A DNA stretch of 64,000 bases from a virus, in the IMG/VR virus record IMGVR_UViG_3300020473_000021, positions 62,001 through 126,000 of that record; one strand, given 5' to 3'. The translations under genes and the position numbers were made by a program. Below the pieces are notes generated by a model. It ran no database searches, was not told the DNA's origin, and saw nothing but the letters and a program-made list of their open reading frames with translations. Below are positions 27,901 to 35,523 of the stretch, piece by piece. Every line of letters begins with the position of its first letter. Within the stretch, counting starts at the first letter, position 1.

Positions 27901-29350
27901 CGCTTGATCCTGTGCGGATCATTTCAGCTTCACGTAAGATTTCAGAAAGTAAGTTAGGGATAGTTTCGGTAATCGTCTTATCGGTAAGTTCCGTATACGT
28001 CGATACTTCTTCAGCTAACGTATCTGATGACATCCCGAATCGGCCTTCCTCCGTATAACGAGGAATCATGTCAGCGATACGCTCTAATAACGCCAGTTCG
28101 CCTCTCTCTCGAAAACTGACCTTCTCACCCTCTAACTCTTTACGATCGATCTCCTTACGGAGCGACTCTACTCGAGCATCGACATTACCTGCAACTGATT
28201 GGGCTGCCCTATCTGTACCGCCTTGAGCAAGATATTCAAGGTCAGAACCTACTCTAGCTAAGGTATCGTTATCCTTAGTAAAGCGACCGATAAGTTTACC
28301 GATTTTACCAGCAGCCCAATTACCACCCTCACTACCTACAAGGTTACCTGCTAGGTCTAACGGGTCAACACCATCCCCTGCCATATCCATCGTTTCGGCA
28401 GTTTCAGTAATGTTATCCGCTATCGATTGGGTAAAGTCGCTGACCTTACCTTTTATATTCTCAAATAGGTTACCAGTGAAATCTTGACTAAAGCCATATA
28501 GGCTATCGCCGATCTTACCTAGGGTTTTATCCCTAAGCATTTCACGTACCCGCTCAGAACCACGCATCTTAAGAAATTCAGGCAGGGCTGTATTCTTACG
28601 AATATCAACCAATGACTGACCTGACTCTTCAGCATATTCCTTTAATAGCGAGTATTGGTCTTTAGCGACGAAGTATTGACGGAATTGAAGTTCTAAAGAT
28701 TTCTTTTGGAACTTCGATGCAATATCTTCTTGATAACCCACGACACGACCAATAGCTTCTTGGATGTGTTCAAGCTGGCTCTTATTGTCCAGATGACGCG
28801 CATCTTCTAAAGCACGGTCGGTCTGCTTCTCCGTTTGTTCCTCTACGTCATCCTGAGCTTTCTGCTCTTGTTGCGTTTGGAATATTTCACCTAACGTCGT
28901 TTGGATTTCATTTTCTTGAGGATCATAAGCTTCACCACGACTATCGTCTGGATCTTCTTTAGTCCAACTATCAAGTTTATCATCCAACCACTTAGGGATA
29001 TAAGGAGAAGCCTTTTCTCTTACTTTTCTCCCGATCTTTTTAGCATCTTTAGCCGCAGGTCTGAGTCGATCTTTTGCGGTATCGTATAGATCCTCGGCAG
29101 CATCGGCAGCATCAGTTACGCCTTGATACGCACTACCATAACCTTTCGGTAATGCATTATCTAACAGTTTCTTTTGTGTGCTGCGACTTATTGCCGACTG
29201 CTTGATGCCGTCAGCAAACCCACGACTTGCTCGATCGACGGGCGATCGGTCGGAGGGGTCTGATTCGGGATCATCAAAATCGAGATCGGGGAGATCCAGA
29301 TCATCATCTAAATCATCATCTAGATCGAGGTCATGGTCTTCGTTAGCCAT
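21989..29350 (-). CDS. Giant tail protein, probable tape measure (2453 aa)
   Basis: The largest gene. The start is at 29350 because AAAGGAG sits 7 bp upstream; the ATG at 29377 has that site inside its frame. An acidic Asp-rich N-terminus (about 1-50) is followed by very long coiled-coil and helical regions. Two adjacent hydrophobic helices lie at about 1740-1785. A duplicated module of about 70 residues occurs at about 1316-1385 and 1444-1515 (DIYLEGVEEP... and DVYVKGETEP...). Length, helices and hydrophobic pair fit a tape measure, which sets tail length. The gene next to beta-prime in phiKZ (gp181) is a similarly giant virion protein, as I recall. I see no lysozyme or transglycosylase motif. 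Confidence 0.68.
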   Translation of the reverse strand: MANEDHDLDLDDDLDDDLDLPDLDFDDPESDPSDRSPVDRASRGFADGIKQSAISRSTQKKLLDNALPKGYGSAYQGVTDAADAAEDLYDTAKDRLRPAAKDAKKIGRKVREKASPYIPKWLDDKLDSWTKEDPDDSRGEAYDPQENEIQTTLGEIFQTQQEQKAQDDVEEQTEKQTDRALEDARHLDNKSQLEHIQEAIGRVVGYQEDIASKFQKKSLELQFRQYFVAKDQYSLLKEYAEESGQSLVDIRKNTALPEFLKMRGSERVREMLRDKTLGKIGDSLYGFSQDFTGNLFENIKGKVSDFTQSIADNITETAETMDMAGDGVDPLDLAGNLVGSEGGNWAAGKIGKLIGRFTKDNDTLARVGSDLEYLAQGGTDRAAQSVAGNVDARVESLRKEIDRKELEGEKVSFRERGELALLERIADMIPRYTEEGRFGMSSDTLAEEVSTYTELTDKTITETIPNLLSEILREAEMIRTGSSDAERQVYDFDKGQVVRESQLQDDIRQKIVDSGDVRGLTEKVNKVVDLLDGEGKLDNETRAKLADQIEKDVFQNKAFTIENYADADNLDMLSSDEADKVTQLINNQYMEDGKFKKDRKASEIRKDASKVYGDAKRGVPNYKEVIARSASTYGSGVLERAGLSEYTGKDGLHETRSETVRDIFKDLDDNRNVVRTEVQGSQRNVLDDISNADVGSSEPVYAPQPEVDVSRWDKLMDSAKQWVEPYLQVLWETMDESKAFIEGIYDFLIERFDGDPPDGSGGGTPPPGGSPWDRPTWTGPSGSSPWDRAVGSFKSMVTSPWDRDVGQPQPNVGFSESTYNPNSEGSMGEKLGTMAGNLFSKAKDKTEGLRSKASEYGNRALGEVESTYRRYRSSESVLDELKGDASRLTDSAKGKWDQARADLSERYEGSKLQGYVGKARSKFDEVSSDVNEFLLDNGIDVVKLAEDGEAYIQGLYQDAQAKGQPYVEELEKRLGALSDFSSEALEILSDKDARGEIYQDAKDKALDSLNTAKENAVNLSESIYDHMQTEEGRRELARRAGFVKDDLVSGISDRFDDIKGRVESSDIYTKFSPKVDDLSTRYGDLRKRVEQSETFTKFKPKLDEAKGRFDDARASMQDSFSDLKENAGSKVEQLRSYLTEHFGNSNGEVDEVVGQLDDSDISPDKVDELAGTARFRASFNRLLNNAKSRFFGGGGDEPPTGELPHPSDSEPSSGGRYSATDEPFRPWLDELKQHLDVKTEMLIRAIAAQDNRGVLGKTFDTLRSGAASVGSNLMGYYGKTFSGIGSLFKGAGQGAGNLLGGLFNKREKQSGSSTVADIYLEGVEEPIILARDLKRGLYSDLESGDPIHSFDDIDGAVINSDGDVVITSEDVEQGKLYVLSGKETRPIADFLKGGASLLGKGAKGLFGGYWNAARSIQSGIFTAVKKVGGFLPGLLFGKEKEKSAKDVYVKGETEPRLRAVIMKTGGYLSAETEEPIRTIQDIDGEVLDLDGNVVLSHEDIKKGLVDSRGKPLDLSTGKSNGLVQHAMNLTRKGLDMTVGLTKGVFKASKSVVKGIGGAVGGLFGGMFGGKLKGENAEKLLSDSEQQTQLLTEIRDLINERVNPPDKFFDQDDDGLRDGGWRSKLYGDKSKDDAEGKDGKDKGEFADKGNSILSKLGGLFGLGGGDGGDDGNDYSYVDVGGDGDNDKDRDKNRNNKNNKPKTKLGKLWQGVKNVGSRVGGALGLNAIGGGLKTAGSFLWNNVIRSGTSWAIRGLWALGTAAVSILGAPVALAVGAAVAIGAGAYFLYKWADQADLDDVNRARYTQYGADLENDEHVGMMYKLENFFQDYVVMPKDQPPKLEGVDPEDLLDEIDLDPEEDEEQIERFYQWLNDRFKPVYLSWIAAGQPYMEDFDVEDMEDQLEVKEKIEVMKRSKFEDGPDSPYRKMTSPYKEDSGVVGFSQVDRVYNEVMELLESQLEDEGEGESTDTSTAEAQTEKTEHTKEELMAMTPAERLRASASRQDNPRIKRKMLDAANRLEKRQGSKGTTLAGMAIAANGEGPIELQLQEGQVAELPDASLVNDAVGKTRIVTYGLQSTDETEKVQHLLELERVVKPMMQISNGKATFKGSRVKLFNEYASMFGRDPESDKDRTIWTEWFTKRFIPVLATYMSKMSAMKGSFYSPMSLKGQGPYEVASNMRSAVNGSQMSVWTVFAPPWPDYKLSDNSAQVREFLNELLTRKDQSSQADVQKSRPDFGKDETEELGRLGGQKADGYQTDAALFADFESPGSKPNEPNDTQGDTQRVEGDQESDGGLDPRGAADRLRAAAERQTNPRAKQMMLRKANELERGVYGSQYAKPTAVDDERDERAAVARQVLDRDARRQERSVAAAAAQNQVHNTKLTENTNRMVSILNQSVGVQKTMVDQLSQISSYLRDSTGAAKKDESQSKDKKDNKPKQRQNTTGNGDVKPAVNMNR

Positions 29351-29382
29351 AGACGATCTCCTTTGTGAAAAATACAATTTGT

Positions 29383-29386
29383 CATA
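29383..29386 (-). promoter_or_regulatory. TATG motif upstream of the giant tail gene
   Basis: Minus strand AAATGCTATGACAAATTG, 33 bp before the start at 29350. The 56-bp divergent region has no plus-strand TATG for the polymerase genes. Confidence 0.42.
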
Positions 29387-29406
29387 GCATTTAAAGTGAG
29401 GACGCT

Positions 29407-31044
29407 ATGAGTATAGAGCGCTTACCCTTTAACATTAGTTTGTTAAAGTTAACTCCAGGACAGATACGTTTATTAAAACCGATCACGAGTTTAGATACCG
29501 TAGATGCCCCCGGTTCAAGTGACTTTCATTCTGAAGGTCTTTTTTCAACTGAAATATTTGGGCGTGTAGGTGAAGACGCACGTGATGAGACCTTCGCTTA
29601 TATACCACTTAAGACTAAGATACTTCATCCAATTGTTTATCAACGGCTTGAGCGTTTGAAGCGTCTATATGCTGGGATATTATCAGGCAAAACCTATGCG
29701 GTTTGGGATGATAAAGAAAAAGACTTTGTGCAAAGTACTGAGGTGGAAGGAAAAACTGGTTTCCACTTCTTCATGTCTAAGTGGAAAGATATTGTCTTTA
29801 AGAAAGGCGATAGTGAGATACGTAACCAACGAATCGACTTGATCAATAAGTATCGAGAGGAAGCGGTCATCAGCGACGTACTTGTTATGCCTGCTGGGTT
29901 ACGGGATGCTGAGATAGATGCTATCGGTCGAACTCAAGAAGATGAGATCAACACACACTACCGTCGATTGATTGGTATTGTAAACACCATTGGTGATGGT
30001 AATAAGAATGATGGACCCATCCTTGATAATGCTCGGTACTCACTACAGATGACGTTTAATGAAATCTACTTTACCATTGAGAAAATGTTAAGTGGTAAGA
30101 AAGGTTTCATTCAGAACAAATATGGTTCACGTCGAATCATGAATGGTACTCGTAACGTTATATCGGCGATGGAGTTGTCACCACCTGACTTAGATGAGTC
30201 TAACTTCCCTGAAGCAGACGATACAGTAGTGGGTCTATTCCAGTGTTCAAGAGGCGCACTCCCAATCACCATCAATCGTTTGATGAACAATATTCTGCAA
30301 CCGGCTTTTGGTGATGAGGAAGGTCAGGTAAAACTTATCGATCGAAAAACACTTCGTTCTGAGTTCGTTAATGTGTCTGCACAAACGTTTGACCGTTGGA
30401 CTACTACTGAGGGTTTAGAAGCAGTTATCTCATCTCAAGAAATGACTGAGGCCCGTGCTAAACCTGTGGTTGTGGAAGATCGCTATTTAGCTTTGGTGTA
30501 TAAACCTAAAGATCGTAAAGTGTTTAAGGTATTCTACGACATCGATGAGCTACCTGATGACTTTGATAAAGATGACGTATATCCAATCACATTACATGAA
30601 ATGATTTATTTGTGTAACTATAGTGGTTGGAATGATTTACGCATCCAATCAACTCGTTATCCGGTGACCGGTGAAGAGAGTTCTTATCTATCGCGTGTCT
30701 TTGTACGAACCACAGTTAAGAGTGAAGAACGTGTCGAGTTGAACTCTAACTGGGAAGATCAAGAACCCAGTAAAGAGAATACAGCTTACGTTTATCCCGT
30801 ATTCGAACCTGAGTCTTATATCGATTCTCAAATGGTTCATAGCTATCGCTTGGGTGGACTCGGTGGTGACTTCGACGGTGATACGGTATCGGGTAACATC
30901 ATTTATACAAAAGAAGCAAAAGAAGAAGTTGATAAGTATCTCAACTCAAGAGAAGCCCACGTAGATCCATCAGGGGGACTGCGTGCGTCTGCCTCGATTG
31001 ATACGATTCAGCTTGTTATGCACAATATGACTGGAGACGCGTGA
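29407..31044 (+). CDS. RNA polymerase beta-prime-like subunit, N-terminal half
   Basis: 545 aa. The catalytic magnesium motif is present as GGDFDGDTVS, with D488, D490 and D492. The N-terminus (GLFSTEIFG...YIPLKTKILHP) follows the start of RpoC ('GLFcarIFGP...HIeLasPvaHi'), but the zinc-finger cysteines are absent. The last residues (REAHVDPSGGLRASASIDTIQLVMHNMTGD) match the RpoC stretch ending 'QDvVLGLYYMTRD', so the subunit ends right there. Bridge helix and trigger loop must come from another gene not in this window. By synteny with phiKZ gp180 it belongs to the virion polymerase. GTGAGG precedes the ATG. Confidence 0.88.
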   Translation: MSIERLPFNISLLKLTPGQIRLLKPITSLDTVDAPGSSDFHSEGLFSTEIFGRVGEDARDETFAYIPLKTKILHPIVYQRLERLKRLYAGILSGKTYAVWDDKEKDFVQSTEVEGKTGFHFFMSKWKDIVFKKGDSEIRNQRIDLINKYREEAVISDVLVMPAGLRDAEIDAIGRTQEDEINTHYRRLIGIVNTIGDGNKNDGPILDNARYSLQMTFNEIYFTIEKMLSGKKGFIQNKYGSRRIMNGTRNVISAMELSPPDLDESNFPEADDTVVGLFQCSRGALPITINRLMNNILQPAFGDEEGQVKLIDRKTLRSEFVNVSAQTFDRWTTTEGLEAVISSQEMTEARAKPVVVEDRYLALVYKPKDRKVFKVFYDIDELPDDFDKDDVYPITLHEMIYLCNYSGWNDLRIQSTRYPVTGEESSYLSRVFVRTTVKSEERVELNSNWEDQEPSKENTAYVYPVFEPESYIDSQMVHSYRLGGLGGDFDGDTVSGNIIYTKEAKEEVDKYLNSREAHVDPSGGLRASASIDTIQLVMHNMTGDA

Positions 31045-34000
31045 TGGTTGTTTATCCAACTTTCTATCGCAAACACGGTATTTGGAAATCTCAGGATGTC
31101 GCTAGCCCAAGCGTTAGCGACTACTCTGAATTGGTTATGCCAAAAGAAAGTATCCTTCATTATCTTACTTTTGAAGATTCTTCTATTGGTCCAGATCCAA
31201 ATGATCCGTTCTTTGTGAATTCAGATAACCGAGTATTGGTAGAGCATGTGACTCAACATATCAAACCGATCGGTAATCCAAAACCCAATAAAGGCGTAAC
31301 AGAAGAACGCCTTAAACGCGACTACCATCGTCGTTATCGTAAGATGCGTCCACTTAACGATTTCTCTCGTTCATTGAGAGATGAGAAAACACTTATCGTT
31401 GAGAACTACGCTGGGTTAAGTGACTTGTATATTTACATGCGTTCTGTTTATGGTCTTTACTATCGCAACTACAACATTTTAAACACATTGTTTAAAGTAG
31501 TCAATGATCGTTGTAAAGATAATGAACGTCAACACTTTATTCCAGTAACGTTACCGCGTCGTTTACCTTCACTACAAATGTTGAAGAAAGCATCGGGTGA
31601 ATATTCAAAGATACCACGCGACCTACTGACTGTATTCTCACAACCACAATACTTGATGGTTCTTGAGATTTTCAAATGGTTAGGTGAAGATAGACAATAT
31701 TCTACTTTGTCAAACATCGATCCTCAGAATTATGATAAGGTTAACTTCATTTGGATGGAGTCTGGTAAGTTTGTCGTATTCAATTTGGGTAAAGTCTTAG
31801 AGGTTACCCAAAACGAAGTTGGGGAAGATGACGAAGATGTAGGATCTAGTAAACTACAGCGTCTATTCCTACGTATGCTCATTTCTTTATTTGAACTTAG
31901 AAACGCTGGTGTCAAAACAAGTGTTAATGAGGGTGAGGAAGAAAAGCCGGAGGATTCTGATGAGGTTGAGGGTGTCTCGGTTAAAGGTAAATCGGAAGCG
32001 CAGGTTGATGAGGAGAAGATTGAGAAGGATATCGAGAAGTTAAGTGAGATATCTGATCGAGAAGTTCCCGAAGAAGAATTAACCTTTGATGATATTCCAG
32101 GCGACGTTAAAGATCCGACTGACTCATTAACCCAACGCATTCAACAGTTGGCAGAAGAAGGTGGTTTATCTCCCGCTCAAGTTCGTCGTTATGAAAAGAT
32201 CATTGAGAAGACACGCAATATACCTAACCCCTATGGCGATGGTAAATTGTTAGACTTCTCTAAGATTACAGACGAAGATTTACAACTGTCAGAGGAAGAG
32301 ATAAAACTTCCCGATGTGGCTGGTGTAACCGATGAGTCAATGACCGAATCGACACTTAAAGCGTTTGATAGTAAATACCTAAATGAAGTATTGAAGAAAG
32401 ACATCGTTAATTGCGCGATGGATATTCAGCGTGCAGGTGTAACGGTTTTAGCTTACGATGTGGAAGAAGTTAAAGACGCTGCTAACGATTATCAAGTCGT
32501 CACTATGCAGTTGTCACCTGTTGATGGTGAGACGTCTACCATCCGGTTTAAGGTTCCTAATGTTAAAGAAAATGGCGAGTTCGTTTCTAACAACGTTAAG
32601 TATCGTCTACGTAAGCAGAGGGCCGATAAACCCATCCGTAAAGTTTCGCCGTCGACCGTGTCGTTAACGTCTTACTACGCTAAAGTGTTTGTTGATCGTT
32701 CTGAAAAGTCAGTGGTGAACTATCCACGCTGGATCATTAAACAGACGCTTGGTTTGTCTGAACAAGAGAATCCAGTCGTAACCGGAACTCGATTGGTTAA
32801 TTGTTTCGACAATACTGTACGACTTCCTCGCATATACACCATTATGTCTGAACGCTTCCGAGAGTTCACTGTTAATGGTCAATATCGTTTGTTTTTCGAC
32901 TACAATAAACGTACCGAAGAGTTTGGTGAAGATTTCATCAAACAACACGAGCAGGAAGGATTCGTCGTTGCGGGCGTTAGTCTAGAACGTGGTAAGGCAC
33001 CTATCTTGGTTGATGAGAATAATGTATTCTACATCAAGAAAGGCGACCAATTGGATATCCTAGGTCCTATCGAAACGATCTTGGGTCTCGATCCAAGTAA
33101 AGCACCGGTTGAGATTGCAGAGTTCCGTCTATTCTCTAAAACTATACCTGTGGCTATGGTGTTAGGTTTCCGTTTTGGTCTAAGTCGCCTCATGTCTTTG
33201 TTAGGCGTACAACCACGTCGAGTACCTGTTGGTTCTCAAGTGAACATGTCTGACAATGAGTTCGGCATTCGCTTTGCTGATGAAACTTTGGTATTGACTA
33301 AAGACGACCCTAAAGCACAACTCATCTTAGCGGGATTTAATCGTTACCATAAAACCATTGCTCGATATAACGTTGACAGTTTTGATGATCCTGAGATCTA
33401 TGAAAATGTCTTAGAGGACAATGGTCTTCGCGTTGGCTTCATTCGAGAGCTTGAGCTTGCAATGGATATGTTTGTCGATCCTATCACTCGTGACTTACTT
33501 GAGCAGATGGGTGAACCTACCGCATTGGACCGTCTTCTCATTCGTGCTTGTGAATTGTTAACGATTGATTGGCATCCAGATGAGACAGATATGGAAGCAA
33601 TGCGTATTCGTGGATACGAACGTATGGCTGGTGCTGTGTTCTCAGAAATCACGCGAGGCGTCCGGCGCTATCGTTCTCGTGGTGTAGGTAGTAAAGCTAA
33701 GATCGAGATTAACCCTGAAGCCGTATGGCAGGTCATCAACCAAGATCCTAGTATTTCTCAAGTCGAAGAATCTAACCCGATTCAAAACTTGAAAGAAAAG
33801 GAATTGGTGACTTACATGGGTACGGGTGGCCGTAGTACACGAAGTATGGTTAAACATACTCGTCGCTATCACCCATCTGACATGGGTGTAATCAGTGAGG
33901 CTACACCAGACTCAGGTGCGGTGGGTGTTAATACTTACCTGACAGCAAATCCACAGTTTGCTAACTTGCGTGGTTTAACCAACAAATATGAGTCGGGTAA

Positions 34001-35192
34001 AACGGGTGCGGCATCAATGTTGAGTACGTCTGCATTGTTAGCACCAGGTTCTGATATCGATGATCCTAAACGTGTTAACTTCGTGTCTATTCAAAATACT
34101 CACGTGGTTTCTGCTGAAGGCTATGAAACTATTCCACTGCGTACTGGCTATGAGCGGGTTATTGCGCATCGCGTTGATGATCTGTATGCATATACAGCTA
34201 AGGCAGATGGTGAGATTGTAGCGGCAGATGATGAGCACGTTAAGGTGAAATATAAAGATGGTACTGAAGTTGCTGTCGAAATAGGGACTCGTTACGGTAG
34301 TGTTACTGGAACGACTGTACCACACCAAGTACGTTCTAACGTCAAGGTGGGCGATAAAGTCAAAGAAGGTAATGTCATTACGTATAACTCTGGGTTCTTT
34401 AGTGTCGATCCACTCGATCCTAAACAAGTACTTATGAAAGGCGGTATCTTAGTTAAGACGGCCATCATGGAGCGTTCACACACGTTTGAAGATGCGTCAG
34501 TTATTTCTGAGAAACTATCTGCTCGATTAGGTACTAAAATAACTAAGGTAAGAACCGTGTTGGTTTCGTTTGACCAAAACATTCGTAACTTGGTTAAACC
34601 TGGAGATGAAGTCGACATCGATAGTCTTCTGTGTATGATCGAAGATTCATCAACAACAGACACTGACTTGTTTAGTGAGGATAGCCTCGACAGCTTGAAG
34701 TTAATGTCGTCTAATGCACCAAAGGCTAAAGTGGCTGGTAAGGTCGAAAAGATCGAAGCGTTCTATCATGGTGACATGGAAGATATGCATGAATCAGTTA
34801 AGTCTATTGCTAAACGTTCTGATCGTCAGAGAGTTAAGCGATTAAAAGCATTGGGTGAAAAGGCAACGACAGGACAAGTAGATGGTACTGTTCGCATCGA
34901 GAAAGATCCTTTAGATATCGACACCATGGCGATTAAGATTTATATCACAAAAACGTTAGGTGCTGGTATTGGCGATAAGGGCGTTCTTGGTAATCAGATG
35001 AAAACCGTCTTTAGTAGTGTCATGACAGGTACCAACCAAACTAAGTCAGGTACTGACCTTGATATGTTGTTTGGTTACATGAGTATCAACAACCGGATTG
35101 TGTTAAGTCCGGAACTCATGGGTACGACAAATACACTACTGAAACTTATGTCTAAGAAGGTTGCCGACAAATACTTCGCCACGAAAAAGTAA
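31044..35192 (+). CDS. RNA polymerase beta-like subunit lacking the C-terminal clamp
   Basis: 1382 aa, starting at ATG 31044 (TGATG overlap with the upstream stop; GGAG 7 bp before). Motifs in RpoB order: FVSNNVKYRLRKQ near 520, LAPGSDIDDPKRVNFVSIQN (for 'PFlehdDanRaLMGsNMQ') near 1005, KVGDKVKEGNVI near 1100, HTFEDASVISEKL near 1146-1158 (for 'GyNFEDAilISErl'), and GAGIGDKGVLGNQMK near 1307-1320 (for 'pGDKmaGRHGNKG'). The end (LDMLFGYMSINNRIVLSPELMG) matches 'vDivLnPLGVPSRMniGQ'. The final RpoB region is missing and appears at 13952-14620. An acidic insert occupies about 270-350. Confidence 0.88.
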   Translation: MVVYPTFYRKHGIWKSQDVASPSVSDYSELVMPKESILHYLTFEDSSIGPDPNDPFFVNSDNRVLVEHVTQHIKPIGNPKPNKGVTEERLKRDYHRRYRKMRPLNDFSRSLRDEKTLIVENYAGLSDLYIYMRSVYGLYYRNYNILNTLFKVVNDRCKDNERQHFIPVTLPRRLPSLQMLKKASGEYSKIPRDLLTVFSQPQYLMVLEIFKWLGEDRQYSTLSNIDPQNYDKVNFIWMESGKFVVFNLGKVLEVTQNEVGEDDEDVGSSKLQRLFLRMLISLFELRNAGVKTSVNEGEEEKPEDSDEVEGVSVKGKSEAQVDEEKIEKDIEKLSEISDREVPEEELTFDDIPGDVKDPTDSLTQRIQQLAEEGGLSPAQVRRYEKIIEKTRNIPNPYGDGKLLDFSKITDEDLQLSEEEIKLPDVAGVTDESMTESTLKAFDSKYLNEVLKKDIVNCAMDIQRAGVTVLAYDVEEVKDAANDYQVVTMQLSPVDGETSTIRFKVPNVKENGEFVSNNVKYRLRKQRADKPIRKVSPSTVSLTSYYAKVFVDRSEKSVVNYPRWIIKQTLGLSEQENPVVTGTRLVNCFDNTVRLPRIYTIMSERFREFTVNGQYRLFFDYNKRTEEFGEDFIKQHEQEGFVVAGVSLERGKAPILVDENNVFYIKKGDQLDILGPIETILGLDPSKAPVEIAEFRLFSKTIPVAMVLGFRFGLSRLMSLLGVQPRRVPVGSQVNMSDNEFGIRFADETLVLTKDDPKAQLILAGFNRYHKTIARYNVDSFDDPEIYENVLEDNGLRVGFIRELELAMDMFVDPITRDLLEQMGEPTALDRLLIRACELLTIDWHPDETDMEAMRIRGYERMAGAVFSEITRGVRRYRSRGVGSKAKIEINPEAVWQVINQDPSISQVEESNPIQNLKEKELVTYMGTGGRSTRSMVKHTRRYHPSDMGVISEATPDSGAVGVNTYLTANPQFANLRGLTNKYESGKTGAASMLSTSALLAPGSDIDDPKRVNFVSIQNTHVVSAEGYETIPLRTGYERVIAHRVDDLYAYTAKADGEIVAADDEHVKVKYKDGTEVAVEIGTRYGSVTGTTVPHQVRSNVKVGDKVKEGNVITYNSGFFSVDPLDPKQVLMKGGILVKTAIMERSHTFEDASVISEKLSARLGTKITKVRTVLVSFDQNIRNLVKPGDEVDIDSLLCMIEDSSTTDTDLFSEDSLDSLKLMSSNAPKAKVAGKVEKIEAFYHGDMEDMHESVKSIAKRSDRQRVKRLKALGEKATTGQVDGTVRIEKDPLDIDTMAIKIYITKTLGAGIGDKGVLGNQMKTVFSSVMTGTNQTKSGTDLDMLFGYMSINNRIVLSPELMGTTNTLLKLMSKKVADKYFATKK

Positions 35193-35218
35193 GCTTAGTG
35201 CTTTAAGCTGAACAATCG

Positions 35219-35222
35219 TATG
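35219..35222 (+). promoter_or_regulatory. TATG late-promoter motif
   Basis: CAATCGTATGGTATTGTC, 53 bp before the 35275 start. No terminator separates it from the polymerase genes; only a weak AGCTTA/TAAGCT hairpin follows their stop. Confidence 0.38.
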
Positions 35223-35274
35223 GTATTGTCGCGGTAAGCTTGACAAACACGTTTATCCATTCATGGGGTGTACA

Positions 35275-35523
35275 ATGAGTACTGAAAACAAAAATACAGT
35301 CGGGTCAGTTCCTACTGGCTCGGCGGGGGTGTCTAAGTTTGGCACCCTTACCGTCCTGTGTAACGCTACTCAGTTAGGCAGTAACGTAATTAAAAATATC
35401 GCTGGTAACGACATCGCCAGTGGTTTTGATGGAGAAGAGATTTCTCCACGTGAGCTTCACAACATTTTCTCAGCTAAGTTGTCGAGCTACGTCAACAAAG
35501 GTAAGAGTGGGGGTCAACAATAA
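35275..35523 (+). CDS. Small probable virion protein, 82 aa
   Basis: Unrecognised. The start is at 35275 (MSTENKN) because GGGGTG lies just upstream; the ATG at 35263 has no ribosome site. Gly/Ser/Thr-rich with no long helix before residue 60. TAATG overlap with the next gene indicates coupling. It sits between polymerase and head genes, so it is probably a virion or head-assembly protein. Confidence 0.6.
   Translation: MSTENKNTVGSVPTGSAGVSKFGTLTVLCNATQLGSNVIKNIAGNDIASGFDGEEISPRELHNIFSAKLSSYVNKGKSGGQQ

Noticed and set aside
21989-29350. Lytic transglycosylase domain in the giant tail protein, as in phiKZ gp181
   Set aside because: I could not find the catalytic Glu motif of such enzymes in the reading frame.
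31041-31043. GTG start for the beta gene
   Set aside because: The ATG at 31044 immediately follows and has GGAG at better spacing, forming a TGATG stop-start overlap.
31730-32140. Antisense frame of 136 codons inside the beta gene
   Set aside because: Low-complexity Ser/Thr-rich shadow of the acidic insert in the beta subunit, with no ribosome site.
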